NCBI GenBank assembly: GCA_018296165.2
Contig: JACKQL020000057.1
Span: 248,001-312,000, forward strand
Length of the DNA stretch: 64,000 nt
Direction of reading: 5' to 3'
Source: Termitomyces sp. T153
Taxonomy: Eukaryota; Basidiomycota; Agaricomycetes; Agaricales; Lyophyllaceae
A model generated the notes under the pieces. It made no database searches, was not told the DNA's origin, and saw only the letters and a program-made list of their open reading frames with translations. Both the position numbers and the translations under genes were made by a program. Shown here piece after piece: positions 32,883-43,779 of this stretch. How positions within the stretch are numbered: the first letter of the stretch is position 1; each line of letters starts with the position of its first letter.

Positions 32883-33128
32883 ATGCCCTCGCTAGTCCAG
32901 AACTATGATGTCCTGCTCGAATTTACTAACGATACCCTTGAGACCATAACAGTACAAGTCTTACACGATTATGGGCGTAATACTCGATCAATTGTGCTCT
33001 TGCATCCGGAAGAATCGGTCACGCTGGTGCTGGATGCTGGCACAAGCTACCGATATGCTGTAAAGCAGCGCACGAAAGTAGCGAACGTAACGTGCGGTTA
33101 TACATTGCATCGACTCGACATCGCATAA
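32883..33128 (+). CDS. Small protein of unknown function (DVLLEFTND-type), copy B
   Basis: An 81-codon frame, MPSLVQNYDVLLEFTND, ITVQVLHDYG, SIVLLHPEESVTLVLDAG, TSYRYAVKQRTKVANV. It aligns with copy A (29852-30067), and that alignment sets the start at 32883 rather than the in-frame Met at 32868, because both copies then begin MP[ST]. A compact beta-rich fold is likely. It lies 3 kb from copy A on the opposite strand, with two unrelated genes between. No signal peptide. Function unknown. Confidence 0.65.
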   Translation: MPSLVQNYDVLLEFTNDTLETITVQVLHDYGRNTRSIVLLHPEESVTLVLDAGTSYRYAVKQRTKVANVTCGYTLHRLDIA

Positions 33129-33729
33129 TGCTAATCTTGCCTTAATGTAGAGCACGGTTTTGGAGGGATACCAGATGTCAAATTTCCCACCTTTTCTCTG
33201 ATAGCAGTCTCCTCTCTCAAAGCACTTCGCCATTTTCTGAAGGTATACGCGTTGACCGACACTGGAGGGATCATCGTTTCTCTGTTTGGGATGATGCGTA
33301 GCCTTATTAGTATACTTTCGGTGGAGCCAGGCCAATGGTGAGCTTCGTTAGCTCATATCGAGGTTGCATCTATTCAACTAAACACCCCTCAGACATCCAG
33401 TCACTTGATAACAGATGCGACGTATATATTTGCAGTTGAGTAAGACAAATAAATACATTATACCCCAGATAAATCGATGTGCATATTATATTCTTATAAT
33501 TTCATTTGCTCCAGGTTGTTTACATGTGGTATGGCCTACATAAGGATAGTTTTTCACTCTCCTGTCAGCCTGTTATACCCATTATCCCACGTGCAATCAA
33601 CATTCATGGTGAGATTCAGAAGCTTGTGTTCGTATGGCTTGAGAATCAACTTCTTGTACTTGTAGTCGTTCGTGACTACTTATAAGAAGTCGGGTCAATT
33701 CTCGGTCTTCTATCCCAACTCATTCTCCA
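33129..33729. other. Intergenic; upstream region of the Aim6-like gene
   Basis: About 600 bp without a supported gene. A TATAAGA element at 33681 lies 49 bp before the start at 33730 and may be the TATA box of that gene. Open frames here (33477-33665 plus; 32988-33335 minus) show nothing recognisable. Confidence 0.5.
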
Positions 33730-34871
33730 ATGGCGGGACTAACCTTACTCTGTAGTCTTCTCTTGATGCTCTCTAGTGTTGAGGCGAAGCCTGGGGTCCT
33801 GACTCAGATTGAGAATTTAACGAACTCCAACCCTGCGTTCCTTCGCTATCCCACACAGTTCACGCAGAATATCATGACTAAGCAGATTCACTCGCACAAC
33901 GACTGTTGAGTTCACGTTCAAAACTTCAACTTAATTTATCAAACGAGAAAACAGATTGGCGGGATGTACCCCTCCTCAGAGCTATCAGCTTAGGTGTTGC
34001 GAGCGTGGAAGCTGATGTTTGGATTGTGGATGGACAGCTCTTGGTATATCCGTCTGTGAAGGAATTCTCGACTACGTCTGAATTCTTCATAGATCGGACA
34101 CGAACCGGCTGCGCTAACGACAGATCGTACATTTGACTCGCTCTATATACAGCCACTCGTGAACATTCTGGCTATGCAAAATCCGTCCGACGAGTTCACT
34201 GTGAATGCAACTTCGCCTAAGTGTGTTCATCGCTTTCTTATTATAATACTTTCCGTTTTCAACGTATATTCTTCAATTAGTGGAGTATTCGACACCTCCA
34301 GCGGAACACCATTACAACTTCTTGTTGATATGAAAACCGATGGTACTGAGTATGCATCAGGCATTTACGACCACCATGTTTTTGCGGAAGTAACACTTGA
34401 CTGCACAGAACGTTGCCCTTCGTTCTCAAGGCATTAGAACCTTTACGCAAGGCCAACTACTTGACTACAGCGGTTCAGGGGAATTTGATCATGGGCGTAT
34501 TTACAGTTGTCGGGACGGGTAATACACCTCTGGAGGGTATTCAAGCACTTGAACCAAGAGACATATTTTTCGACGCGCCGCTGAACGAACTCGCCAACTC
34601 GTCGACGATGTGGAACGCTTCACTGGCACCCTTAGCCAGTGTTGATTATGAGGCCGTGGTAGGGTGGAACGGGATACAGAACATAACGGAAGAGCAGCGT
34701 TCGACCATTACTAGTCTTGTTCAAACTGCACACAGCCTTGGGATCAAGGCAAGGTTCTGGGATACACCCGCGTGGCCAATCCAAGCACGCAACAATGTTT
34801 GGAAAGAACTGCTGGATGATGGGGCGGACTGGCTCAATGCTGACGACCTAGAGGCTGCAAGTAATTTTTGA
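33730..34871 (+). CDS. Aim6-like secreted PLC-type phosphodiesterase
   Basis: Homologue of yeast Aim6 (altered inheritance of mitochondria 6), a PLC-like phosphodiesterase TIM-barrel protein of uncertain substrate. The signal peptide is MAGLTLLCSLLLMLSSVEA from 33730. The first active-site motif HSHNDYW is formed only after splicing the intron 33904-33951. Then come LLRAISLGVASVEADVW (metal-binding Glu/Asp), LLIGHE (second His, after an intron ending 34092), DRTFDSLYIQPLV, LQLLVDMKTDG, AVQGNLIMG, RDIFFDAPL, and the C-terminal WLNADDLEAASNF. At least four introns are present. Stop at 34869-34871; the convergent bL17m gene ends about 40 bp away. Confidence 0.87.
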
Positions 34872-34907
34872 AGTGGATTATGAGTAGTACATGTATCAGT
34901 ATCAGGA

Positions 34908-35907
34908 TCAAGTTCTCTTATATTTACGGCCAAAAAGGAGACGCATGGACAGTACACGTCCTTTTGGTAGTGGCCGGCGGTGTCCAAGAGCTCCGTGAGC
35001 GAGATTGAGCCCAGAACGGGTTTCTCCAGGTAGAATTTGCCCAGCCCTGTGGCGTTGAGCGGTATTCTGGATATTCTTTTCTTTCGCTTCTTCGTGCATC
35101 GAACGAGTAACCAGCGGAGTTGCCAATAAGTGGTCCTTTCATCGACAAATTTAAGCTCCAAACACCATGAAAAACGATTTGAACGGGACAGACCATGTAT
35201 TCTCCGACTTTTTCACTTAGTTCGGCCGGAGCCTTATCATCCCTGTACCGCATAACTTTTTGGAGATAGGACCTCGTTCTCGGTCGCAATAAACCACCAG
35301 ACTGATCAAATTTCATTTTCAGCTCTTTCTCGACAACCTCCTGCGTGCCCGCGGGGCCCTGGTTGATGACAGATGGGGCTTTAGAAGTTCTGAGCCTTCC
35401 TTTGACCATCTCCCAGCCAATGGATCGCGCGGTCATCTCCCATCGTAGATCCCGGGGGTTGTCGACTAGTTCGAGAATGGCACGAGGCGCGTTGTCGCCA
35501 AGGCGGTTCCCAAGTTTGTGGATCCGTGTATATCCTCCGGGGCGATTGGCGTATCTTTGGGCAAATGTAGTGAATAGTTTCGGGACCAGGGAAGATTGCA
35601 GCAAGAATGATGAAGCACGCGAGTATGCCCCTTGGTCACCCTTTTTGCCCATAGTAATTATCTATACACGGTAAGATTGCGCGTAGTATAAGCTCCTAAA
35701 CGCCAACCTTCTCCGCCAAGCGAGCCGTGTCGCGTGCCTTCGGTAATGTGGTCGAAATCTGTTCATGTTCGAAGAGTGAAGTGACTAGATTCCTGCGCTT
35801 TGGGTGGTCAGATGCGGTTGGATAATCAGAAAGAGGGCTCACCGCAGCATGAGCATCCTATGAGAGGATGTTCTCGAAAACTTACGGAGGGCGACGCCAT
35901 GTTTCAT
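34908..35907 (-). CDS. Mitochondrial large-subunit ribosomal protein bL17m (Mrpl8-like)
   Basis: Mitoribosomal protein of the bacterial L17 family. Splicing three exons from the start at 35907 gives MKHGVALRKFSRTSSHR, LRNLVTSLFEHEQISTTLPKAR and AEKIITMGKKGDQGAYS in order, the conserved L17 N-terminus. Then follow FAQRYANRPGGYTRIHKLG and RLGDNAPRAILELVDNP, the family signature, within the exon beginning at about 35660. A fungal mitochondrial extension follows. Its last exon is uncertain: splicing out about 50 bp near 35155-35205 gives a plausible frame (LKFVDERTTYWQLRW, then LTELLDTAGHYQKDV) ending at about 34908, whereas the unspliced frame ends at 34924 with unconserved sequence. It converges with the Aim6-like gene. 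Confidence 0.87.
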
Positions 35908-36615
35908 GACGGAAGACTCTGGACAACGATGATGGCAGGCAGGAAATTTCTGGGACTTGCTTAGTCAGCATCGCAGGTGACATTTCTTTTTAGCATGTCT
36001 CCAAGGAGCCTACTCTGCTTCATTTCATTTCCATGATCATGCGCCTTGAGGCTTCTCTTACTAAAACCCTTCTGATCTTGAAGTAGCATTTTTCAGCAAC
36101 ATTCCATTCCCTGTTTTGTGCACTGTTCCCGGTCCGGTTTTTAATCAAGAGCTTCAATACGAACATGTCAGGTCCTTTTTGAGCTGGTTCTTACCTCGTT
36201 CCTGTGACCTCTCTGTGAATTCCAATCTTATTCCATATGCTGTCCCATGTGTTCTCTTTTTTTATCGTCCCCAGCCAACGATTATCTTTCGGCGAACGCC
36301 GTTACGTACAATCCTTCCACCAATCCCCACGTTTCTTCCCAGTGTTGGTCGCCAATTTCATCGATTTTGATGGGTCATGGCGGCAAAGGTATCTAGAATC
36401 CTCATAACGCGGTGTTACAACTTGAAGCAAATAGTTTTCCCTCCTGTCATCCCCTGAATAATACTATCTTGGAACACCGAGTTTGGAATAAACTACCCCA
36501 CAAGAACGACTATCGTCATCGTTTACATTACATTTCATTTTGTTCCCGTTTCCGTGACACTGCACCTATATATTGTGCCCTACTTGACTTGTTCCGACCT
36601 GCACTAGTCTTCCTC
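35908..36615. other. Divergent promoter region, bL17m and SMP-30 genes
   Basis: About 700 bp without a supported gene. A TATATAT element at 36567 is 49 bp before the SMP-30 start. Open frames at 36116-36370 and 36412-36807 on the plus strand are featureless or overlap the next gene out of frame. Confidence 0.5.
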
Positions 36616-37906
36616 ATGGCTCCTACTCAGATTGTTGCTGGAGGTCCGTGGTTTCGAAGTGGCTGCACATTAGGAGAAGGTGCCATCTATGATGATTCTC
36701 GCCCGAAAGTAGCTTATTTGACATTAATCGCAGGCCCCTTGTACGACCCAGAAACATCCACGTTACACTTCGTAGATATATCGGAAAAGAAGGTTCGAAG
36801 CGCTTGATTTGAAAACAGATTAACTTTCACATTTCTTCTCAGATTCATCATCTCAACACCCAGACTCTTGAGATACAGGTAGAACAATTTGACGCGCCTG
36901 TCACATGTCTGGCTTTACGCAGGGATAAACCTGGAGTGCGTGTTCTTGTACTGGCTGGTTCTCAGCCGCTATTCTCAACTTGTTTTTACAGTTGGCTTGT
37001 GCCGCCGCGGAGGGATTTGCACTAATTGAAAGCAATTTGTTGCTGAGATACCTCAGTCAGCCTCTCTCGCTCGATGTCATACCTCATACGCGGTTCAACG
37101 ATGGAGGATGTGATAGTAAAGGTCGATTCTTTGCTGGAACAATATGTTCCAAAGAACATGGGATTCCAGGAAAGTTGTACCGATACGATCCACACGATAA
37201 CACCTGTGTCGTCGTCGATGATGGCCCATTTACCGTATGGGCCGAATTACTACATCGAACATGAGATATTGATACTTTAACAGGACTCAAATGGCTTAGG
37301 TTGGAGCCCAGATGAAAAGATTTTGTAAGATTTTCCCGTATTTAGTACTTATTGTCTCTAGCCTCTGAAAGATAAACAACAAGCTATTTCACAGACTCGT
37401 TAAATAACAAGATATATGCATATGACTACGACGATGGTAATCTTTCCAATCGTCGATTATTCGTCGATGCGATAGCGCTGGGAATGCCCAAGAACACCTT
37501 CTGCGATGGTTTGTGCACCGATAGCGAGGGAGGCGTGTGGAGTGCCCGGTTCGGAGTTTGTTTCTGATAATATCAAAAAACTAACTGACCATGGGATAGC
37601 TGGGGAGGATCTCGTATCCTGAGATTCACAAAAGATGGCGTACTCGACGTCGAGATTATCATTCCGACAGCTTTGAACATCACCGCCTGTTGTTTTGGAG
37701 GTTGGTGCCTCGACGAAGTGGAACCAACAGGACTGATGTTATCAACAGGTGACAAGAACGACCAGCTATTTGTTACGACTGCCCACTGTGGGGCGAATGG
37801 AGGGGATCCGTCAAGACAGACGAAGTTTCCTGATTCTGGACATGTGTTTAAGATTGACCTGTCGGGGAGATACATGGGAAATGAACGACATGAATTCAGC
37901 GGATAG
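36616..37906 (+). CDS. SMP-30/gluconolactonase/regucalcin-family lactonase
   Basis: Six-bladed beta-propeller enzyme family that hydrolyses sugar lactones using one divalent metal. Start at 36616: MAPTQIVAGGPWFRSGCTLGEG, in which GEG holds the metal-ligand Glu. Next, TLHFVDISEKK, FNDGGCDSKGRFFAGTI (substrate-loop Asn), DSNGLGWSPDEK with the metal-site Asn, YFTDSLNNKIYAYDY and FCDGLCTDSEGGVW with the catalytic-site Asp. The end is SGHVFKIDLSGRYMG before the stop at 37904-37906. About six introns are required, one very near IHHLNTQ. No signal peptide, so cytosolic. The substrate cannot be read from sequence. Confidence 0.87.
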
Positions 37907-38160
37907 TGTATTACATAATGAATGGATAAATAGGCGGCCGGGAATTGCCGGGTATCTATGCAGTTGGAAAATAAGGTTTGAGGACCGGATAAGCCACAGC
38001 AGGCATCGTTAGACGCCGCTAACGTTCAACCTCAAGGTGAGAGTATTGTCAATCTGCGTCCGTCATCGTGCTCAACGGTGGCTCCGTTCTATCCGTCCAG
38101 GTCCGTTTCATTGGTGTCCAATTCTGCCCAGCATACTCACATTACCAATCAGACTTCAAG

Positions 38161-38932
38161 ATGGCCACTTTTTCCTCGACGCCCATCGTCATTGATGGCA
38201 AGGGTCACCTCCTCGGTCGCCTGGCGTCAATTATTTCCAAGCAGATTCTCTCTGGCCAAAAAATTGTTGTTGTAAGATGCGAGGAAATCAACATCTCCGG
38301 CAGCTTCTTCCGCAACAAAGTATGTCTTTTGCAGCTGCAGCGACCAGTCGCCTGGTTTCTGACGCGCTTTTGGACCTGTTCTAGCTCCGCTACCACAACT
38401 TCCTCCACAAACGTCACATTGTGAACCCGACAAGGTCTGGCCCCTTCCACCACCGCGCTCCGTCCAAGATTCTCTACCGGGCCATTCGCGGCATGGTTCC
38501 GCACAAGACTCCCCGTGGTGCTGCTGCTCTGGAGCGTCTCAAGCTGTTTGAGGGTGTCCCTCCCCCATACGATCGTAAGAAGCGTATGGTTGTGCCCGAG
38601 GCGCTGCGGGTGTTGAGGCTGAAGCCCGGTCGCAAATACTGCACGGTCAAGGTATGTCTCTGATTGAGTCTGGGGAAGCGATGTTTGAACTGGGGCTGCT
38701 TCAGCGCCTGTCGTACGAGGTTGGCTGGGGATACAAGGATGTCGTCGATCGTCTTGAGGAGAAGCGCAAGATCAAGGCACAGGCCTTCCATGAGCGCAAG
38801 GTATGTGACGGACGTGCAGAATGGAGCGCGGTGCTGAATTGGGACCCACAGGTTGCGGCGATCAAGCTGCGTCAAAAGGCCGTTGGAGATACTGCAGCGT
38901 CGTTCGGACAGCTGGCGGCGTTGGGATTCTAG
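38161..38932 (+). CDS. RPL16: 60S ribosomal protein uL13 (Rpl16/L13a)
   Basis: Cytosolic large-subunit ribosomal protein. Start at 38161: [38 protein letters not shown] and [11 protein letters not shown]. After the first intron come [56 protein letters not shown] and [16 protein letters not shown]. The last exons hold [20 protein letters not shown] and [10 protein letters not shown]. Three introns (about 38319-38382, 38652-38704, 38801-38851). Each motif is near-invariant in eukaryotic uL13. As usual for ribosomal protein genes, the first intron is close to the start and the upstream is pyrimidine-rich. Confidence 0.97.
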
Positions 38933-39118
38933 ATGGCATTAGTGATACAGACTACATACTGCGCCATGTACTATGCTATGATTATGCAGTCGATATTCGC
39001 GAGTGAAAATGATTTCGGGCAAGTCCGAGGGAGACTGAGCGTGTAATTTTTTCGGCGGATGTGCATTTCTGAGTTGACCACCGCCCGAGTTCCTTTTCCT
39101 CTTTCTCCTCCTCCCGCC

Positions 39119-40231
39119 ATGCCCTCCGAGTCTTCTCCCCAGCCCGAGCCCAGTGAGTCTCTTTTTCCTGTCTTTCTTTTTTTCCTCATCGCCGCCAGCC
39201 TCTCCCCAGTCACGCTCTCCCTCCCCTTCTCCCCGGGACACCCTCACCCTCCGCGCCCTCGTCAGCACAAAGGACGCAGGCGTCATCATCGGCAAGGCTG
39301 GCAAAAACGTCGCCGACCTCCGTGAGCAGACCGGTGTCAAGGCCGGTGTCACCAAGGTCATTCCCGGCGTCCATGAGCGCGTCCTCACCGTCACCGGCCC
39401 CGTCGACAGCGTCGCCAAGGTCTGTCCAGCCCTCTTTTGCGTTTTCTGCTCCTCACCCCTCCCCAGGCCTACACTCTCATCATTTCACAGCTCGTCGCCG
39501 CCTCTTCGTCCTCCCCCGTCACATCCTCTCCTTCCACCATCCATACTGCTATCCGTCTCTTAATCTCCCACAACCTCATGGGTACCATCATCGGACGAAA
39601 CGGTCTCAAAATCAAGGCCATTCAGGATGGTTCTGGTGCCCGCATGGTAGCGTCCAAAGACATGTTGCCGCAGTCCACCGAGCGTATCGTCGAAGTCCAA
39701 GGCTCACCTGAAGCTATCGGTCGTGCCATTGAGGAGATTGGCAAGTGCCTCCTCGAGGACTGGGAGCGCGGTCTCGGCACGGTCCTTTTCCATCCAGCTG
39801 GCGATGATCGATCCAGCGGAAACAGGCGTTCTGGCCCTCCCTATTCCCTCTCTGGGCTCTCTGCCTCTCGCCGCTCCAACGGCGACGGTACACGCGGACG
39901 TCAATCCCCCCCCGGCTCTCCATCCCCGCAATCTCCCACTTCTGCCCAGCCTGCCGCCAACCTCCGTACCCAAAATATATCTATCCCCTCCGATATGGTC
40001 GGCTGCATCATCGGCCGCAGTGGAACCAAGATCACCGAAATTCGCCGCCTCTCTGGCTCCAAAATATCCATTGCAAAGGCGCCGCACGATGAGACTGGTG
40101 AAAGGATGTTCACTATCATCGGAACTCCCGAGGCAAACGAGAAAGCTCTATTCCTGTTGTACAACCAGTTGGAGAGTGAAAAAGAGCGAAGAGTTGGTCG
40201 GGAGCAACAGCAAGCAGAACTTGAGGATTAG
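39119..40231 (+). CDS. Three-KH-domain RNA-binding protein (PCBP/hnRNP K-like, Hek2/Pbp2 type)
   Basis: Poly(C)-binding-type protein expected to act in mRNA stability, localisation or transcription of nucleic acids with C-rich strands. The start at 39119 gives MPSESSPQPEP, then an intron. KH1: LRALVSTKDAGVIIGKAGKN (GKAG loop). KH2, after a second intron (39421-39468 or so): IRLLISHNLMGTIIGRNGLK (GRNG). KH3: ISIPSDMVGCIIGRSGTK (GRSG), about residues 265-330. A Ser/Gly/Pro-rich linker separates KH2 from KH3. The three GxxG loops and spacing match the PCBP subfamily. Stop at 40229-40231. Confidence 0.94.
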
Positions 40232-40542
40232 CTACTGCTTTGTTTGACCCCCCTCTTCCTTTTCCCTTTTGTTCGCCTGCACTTGGACTTTCCGATGTAT
40301 TCATGCCTCCCCCCCATGTCCCTATATTCCGTCGTACCCTTACATCTTGCAACCTTCCGAAAACTTAAAAACTTCCTACACCTCTGAATCCAGCCATGAT
40401 TCCTCTGATACTTATAGGTGTACTTGTTACTACATTAGTTGCCTGTCGACGTGCTATACAGTCGTATACGCGTTGTTTATTAAATAAGTCACGTGTAAAT
40501 CCTGGCAAAGAAACTTTAATACAACCGCCTCTAACATGTAGC
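40232..40542. other. Intergenic
   Basis: About 310 bp with T/C-rich stretches (3' region of the KH gene) and the upstream region of the next gene. An in-frame upstream Met at 40396 would add a hydrophobic stretch (LILIGVLVTTLVACRR) to the next protein; I judge it untranslated. Confidence 0.45.
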
Positions 40543-41717
40543 ATGCGGCCTCCTGCTCATCCAGCCATTCCTCACAGTGCTTACCAGCCTTTTTACTCGT
40601 CTCATTATGCTCAGGCATACTCGCAGCAATTCTCCCCGCCCTATGCTACATTTAATTACACCCCCCTCCCCGCTTACAATAATCGAATTACATCCTGGTG
40701 CCCACCTGGCCACTCCAGATGTACCTACAGAGATTGTCAATTCACTGGCGCTCCAAAGGTTCTTGAGACACACATGATGGACCGCCACCTGATATTTCCT
40801 CCTGACTGGGACCGCCGACCCAAAAAGCCCGAGTGGGATGCCGACCCAAGCCTCAAGGGGTGAGTCCGCCTGACATTTTGATATCGCAATTCAGAAGTCA
40901 ACCCATCGGCTCAGAAAGCCCGTCATAATACAGGGTACTAATGTAACTTTGGACAAGCCGGAGGACTTGGAAGCCTGGCTCGCAGAGCGGAAAAGACGGT
41001 GGCCGACCACTGCACGAGTCGAGGAGAAAAAGAGAAAGATAGAGGAGGCAATTGCTCGGGGACAGTTGCTTGAACCACCACACAGCAGAGCAAATAAGAG
41101 ACAGAAGATGGATGAAGGTAGTGTTAATCGACACGATCGCGGCCGCGGTCGTGGTCAGGGACGAGGCATTTCCTCAAGGGGTCGGGGACGAGCTACAGAT
41201 TCTAGTTGGCACGTTCGCGCTGAATCCTCTACTACATCCATCGAGGCCGCTAAATCCGCTGGACCTGTGCAAGATCCTACGAAGGCCACCTCAGATTCAG
41301 ATCCAGATTCAGAAGATGACGACTCACCTGAAGTCGTCTCGTCTAAAGTTTCCGTTTCTGCTATCTCTGCCGAGACGCCCACGAAACCACTTCCCAATCA
41401 ATCTCCCGAGGTCAAACGCAAAACGGATGACCATCGACCTATCAAACGTCCGCCACCTCAACCAAGAAAAGAGCCATACAATCCTTTCGCCTCACACTCA
41501 ACTCTCCTGCGTAATGTATGCGTCACGTCCTCTTCTCTTCCCCTGGATTACTGACACCGTTCTCAAGTTACTTCTTCCTGAAATACGTGTAACCATTTCC
41601 AATCTTTCGCAAGCTATCAGGTTTCTGGTAGACAATGACTTTCTTGAGGGTGTAGAGCTAACGCCGGGCGCTGCTGAATCAGAAATGATCCAGGTCATCG
41701 CAGACGCTGATCGTTGA
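40543..41717 (+). CDS. NUFIP1-like C2H2 protein (box C/D snoRNP assembly)
   Basis: Likely orthologue of NUFIP1/Rsa1, a scaffold in R2TP-dependent assembly of box C/D snoRNPs. The N-terminal part is Pro/Tyr/Gln-rich, then a single C2H2-like finger (CTYRDCQFTGAPKVLETHMMDRH, in parts). After an intron (40863-40917) comes the conserved NUFIP1 block IIQGTNVTLDKPEDLEAWLAE plus RKRRWPT with following basic helix. A basic/RG-rich stretch (GRGRGQGRGISSRGRGR) and an acidic Ser/Asp stretch follow. After the last intron (about 41516-41569) the end is IRVTISNLSQAIRFLVDN. Start at 40543 was chosen because the upstream extension is membrane-like and unexpected. Assignment rests on the TxEDLxAWxAERKRRWPT pattern. 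Confidence 0.76.
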
Positions 41718-42208
41718 TGTGTTGGAAAATATAGAACGGTGATTGTATTAATATATAGTAATCAATGCAGGACTACTCGTAACAACCTACGTATTCATTT
41801 TGAGGATGATATCAGTAGCCGAAACTTTCTTTCATGTATGTGTCGTGCCTTGATTATGCCCCGACAATGCCCCGACAATGCTCTACATACACATAATACG
41901 GTTCGCCCACTTATACTTTGTGCACTGTACAGCCACTTCGGAAGTGAAATTTAATTATATGTTGAGTCAGCTTTCGGAACAAGTGGTTAGATCAGATTTC
42001 TCATGACTTCTTTCCTTCTAACATTTAGTTCCTATCAAACACTAACGGCGTGTAATCGATACCATATCTCTTGATCTCTACGACGACAAACAAAATAGAT
42101 CAATTTCAGACTACGCCGACTATCCCTCAGCTTTTATTTTTATCTTCAAATCTTAAAATATTCTTGCATCCTTACAGCTGCTGAAAATCTCCTCTCTAGT
42201 CGCTGAAG
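41718..42208. other. Intergenic
   Basis: About 490 bp, AT-rich, no gene seen. A short direct repeat (GCCCCGACAAT twice, 41858-41880) is present. The last 100 bp before 42209 is the probable promoter of the dioxygenase gene. Confidence 0.5.
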
Positions 42209-43701
42209 ATGACTTCGTTGCTTGGCTCAGACCACTTCCTAACTCTACCTCGACCTAACATCCTCGTAGGATCGCCCAGACCTGCGGGTGTTCCAGATAC
42301 TACAACTCTTGCTGCTCATGACTTCGATGTTGATACCCGGACGGGCTTTATGCCCCCGCAGCCACCTCCCTCCCGCCTTCCTCCGACATGGGAGGCATGG
42401 GAGCACATCTTGGATGAAGCTCAAAGACTGAAGCTGCAGCTCGGAGATACCCCGGACCTTCCCCAGCACGAGCGAGAAAAGTCCGAGATGTGGCGGAGTC
42501 ATGTACGAGATGTATGTGGTAAAAGACAATAATTTGTCCTTGGTAAAACTAATTCAATTTCTTTCATCAGCTTGAAATTCTTATTATCGACGAGTTGAAG
42601 ACATCTGAACTATATCTCCGTCGTGCCCATCACGTTTTAGGATGGATTCTTCATTTTTATATCCACTCTCTACCTCCCGATGCCCCAGTCGTGATACCTC
42701 CACCCATCACTCTCCCTCTTCTTCAAGTCAGCGCTGAGCTGAAGCTGCCGCCTGTCCTCACGTATTCCGATGATGTCCTATACAACTGGGAATTGAAAAC
42801 GGAGCAGCCGCTCTATCAACCCGCACCAGACCTCAACAACCTTCGATGCCAAACACTCTTTACAGGCACAACAGACGAGGAAGAGTTTTATCTTTCCTCA
42901 GCTAGGATAGAGTTAGCCGGCGTTGCCGCCCTAGAGCTCATGCAGGTCATCATGGATGAAGCCTTCGTCGGCGATGACATCGCCATCCGCAGAATTACCC
43001 AATACCTTCTCAGTCTGTCCAACACCGTCCGTGAACTCCGTGCTCTCCTGCTAGCAGTTCGCGAAGGCTGCAACCCCGACATCTTCTATCACCACATCCG
43101 ACCGTGGTTTCGCGGCGTCGATTCCGATCTCAAGAATCGGCCATGGGTCTTCGCAGGCATTGAAGCTGATCCAAGTCTCTCACAGCCCACAGAACTCTCA
43201 GGTCCAAGTGCGGGTCAAAGCTCACTAGTTCACGCATTGGACATCTTCCTCGGCGTAGACCAGTACTCGCATTCCAGTTCCCTCACAGGGTCGTCTGCTG
43301 TCACGGCTAAGAAGGCATTCTTGGATCGTATGCAGCTGTATATGCCACGCCACCACAGGACATTCCTCAACCACCTATCAGTCAATCCACGACCTCTGCG
43401 TGCTTTTGTGACCGGCTCGAATAATGATGGGCTGCGAAATGCCTACAATGTCGCTGTTCTGGCGTTGAAAGAGTTCAGAGATGCCCACATGATCATTGTT
43501 GCTCAATATATCATTGGTCCATCCAGAAGGCCTGCTCCTAGTATCTCTGTAGCGACCATACGCTCTGACATAAGGAAAGTTTATGGAGAAGTAGACATAC
43601 CGCTTAAGGGAACAGGGGGGACGGAATTGGTCAATTTTCTGAAGGGCGTTCGCGACCGCACAGCTGGGGCAATTTTACCTGACAACGATACTTGTCATTA
43701 G
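42209..43701 (+). CDS. Indoleamine 2,3-dioxygenase (IDO)
   Basis: Haem enzyme that opens the indole ring of tryptophan to N-formylkynurenine, the first step of the kynurenine route to NAD. Two exons, 42209-42511 and 42571-43701, give 477 aa, somewhat longer than animal IDO, as in other fungi. Family landmarks: LPPTWEAWEHILDEA, LTYSDDVLYNWEL, HHIRPWFRG, QSSLVHALDIFLGVD, LYMPRHHRTFLNHL and, near the end, LKEFRDAHMIIVAQYI, which holds the proximal haem His (His of RDAH). The C-terminal GTGGTELVNFLK is also conserved. No signal peptide. It converges with the M16 protease gene, 78 bp apart. Confidence 0.94.
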
Positions 43702-43779
43702 CCCGCTAATATTGAGAACTTGCCTGTGTACTATGTAATGTATTACACAAGTATATGTTATTAGGATATGATATGTTGG

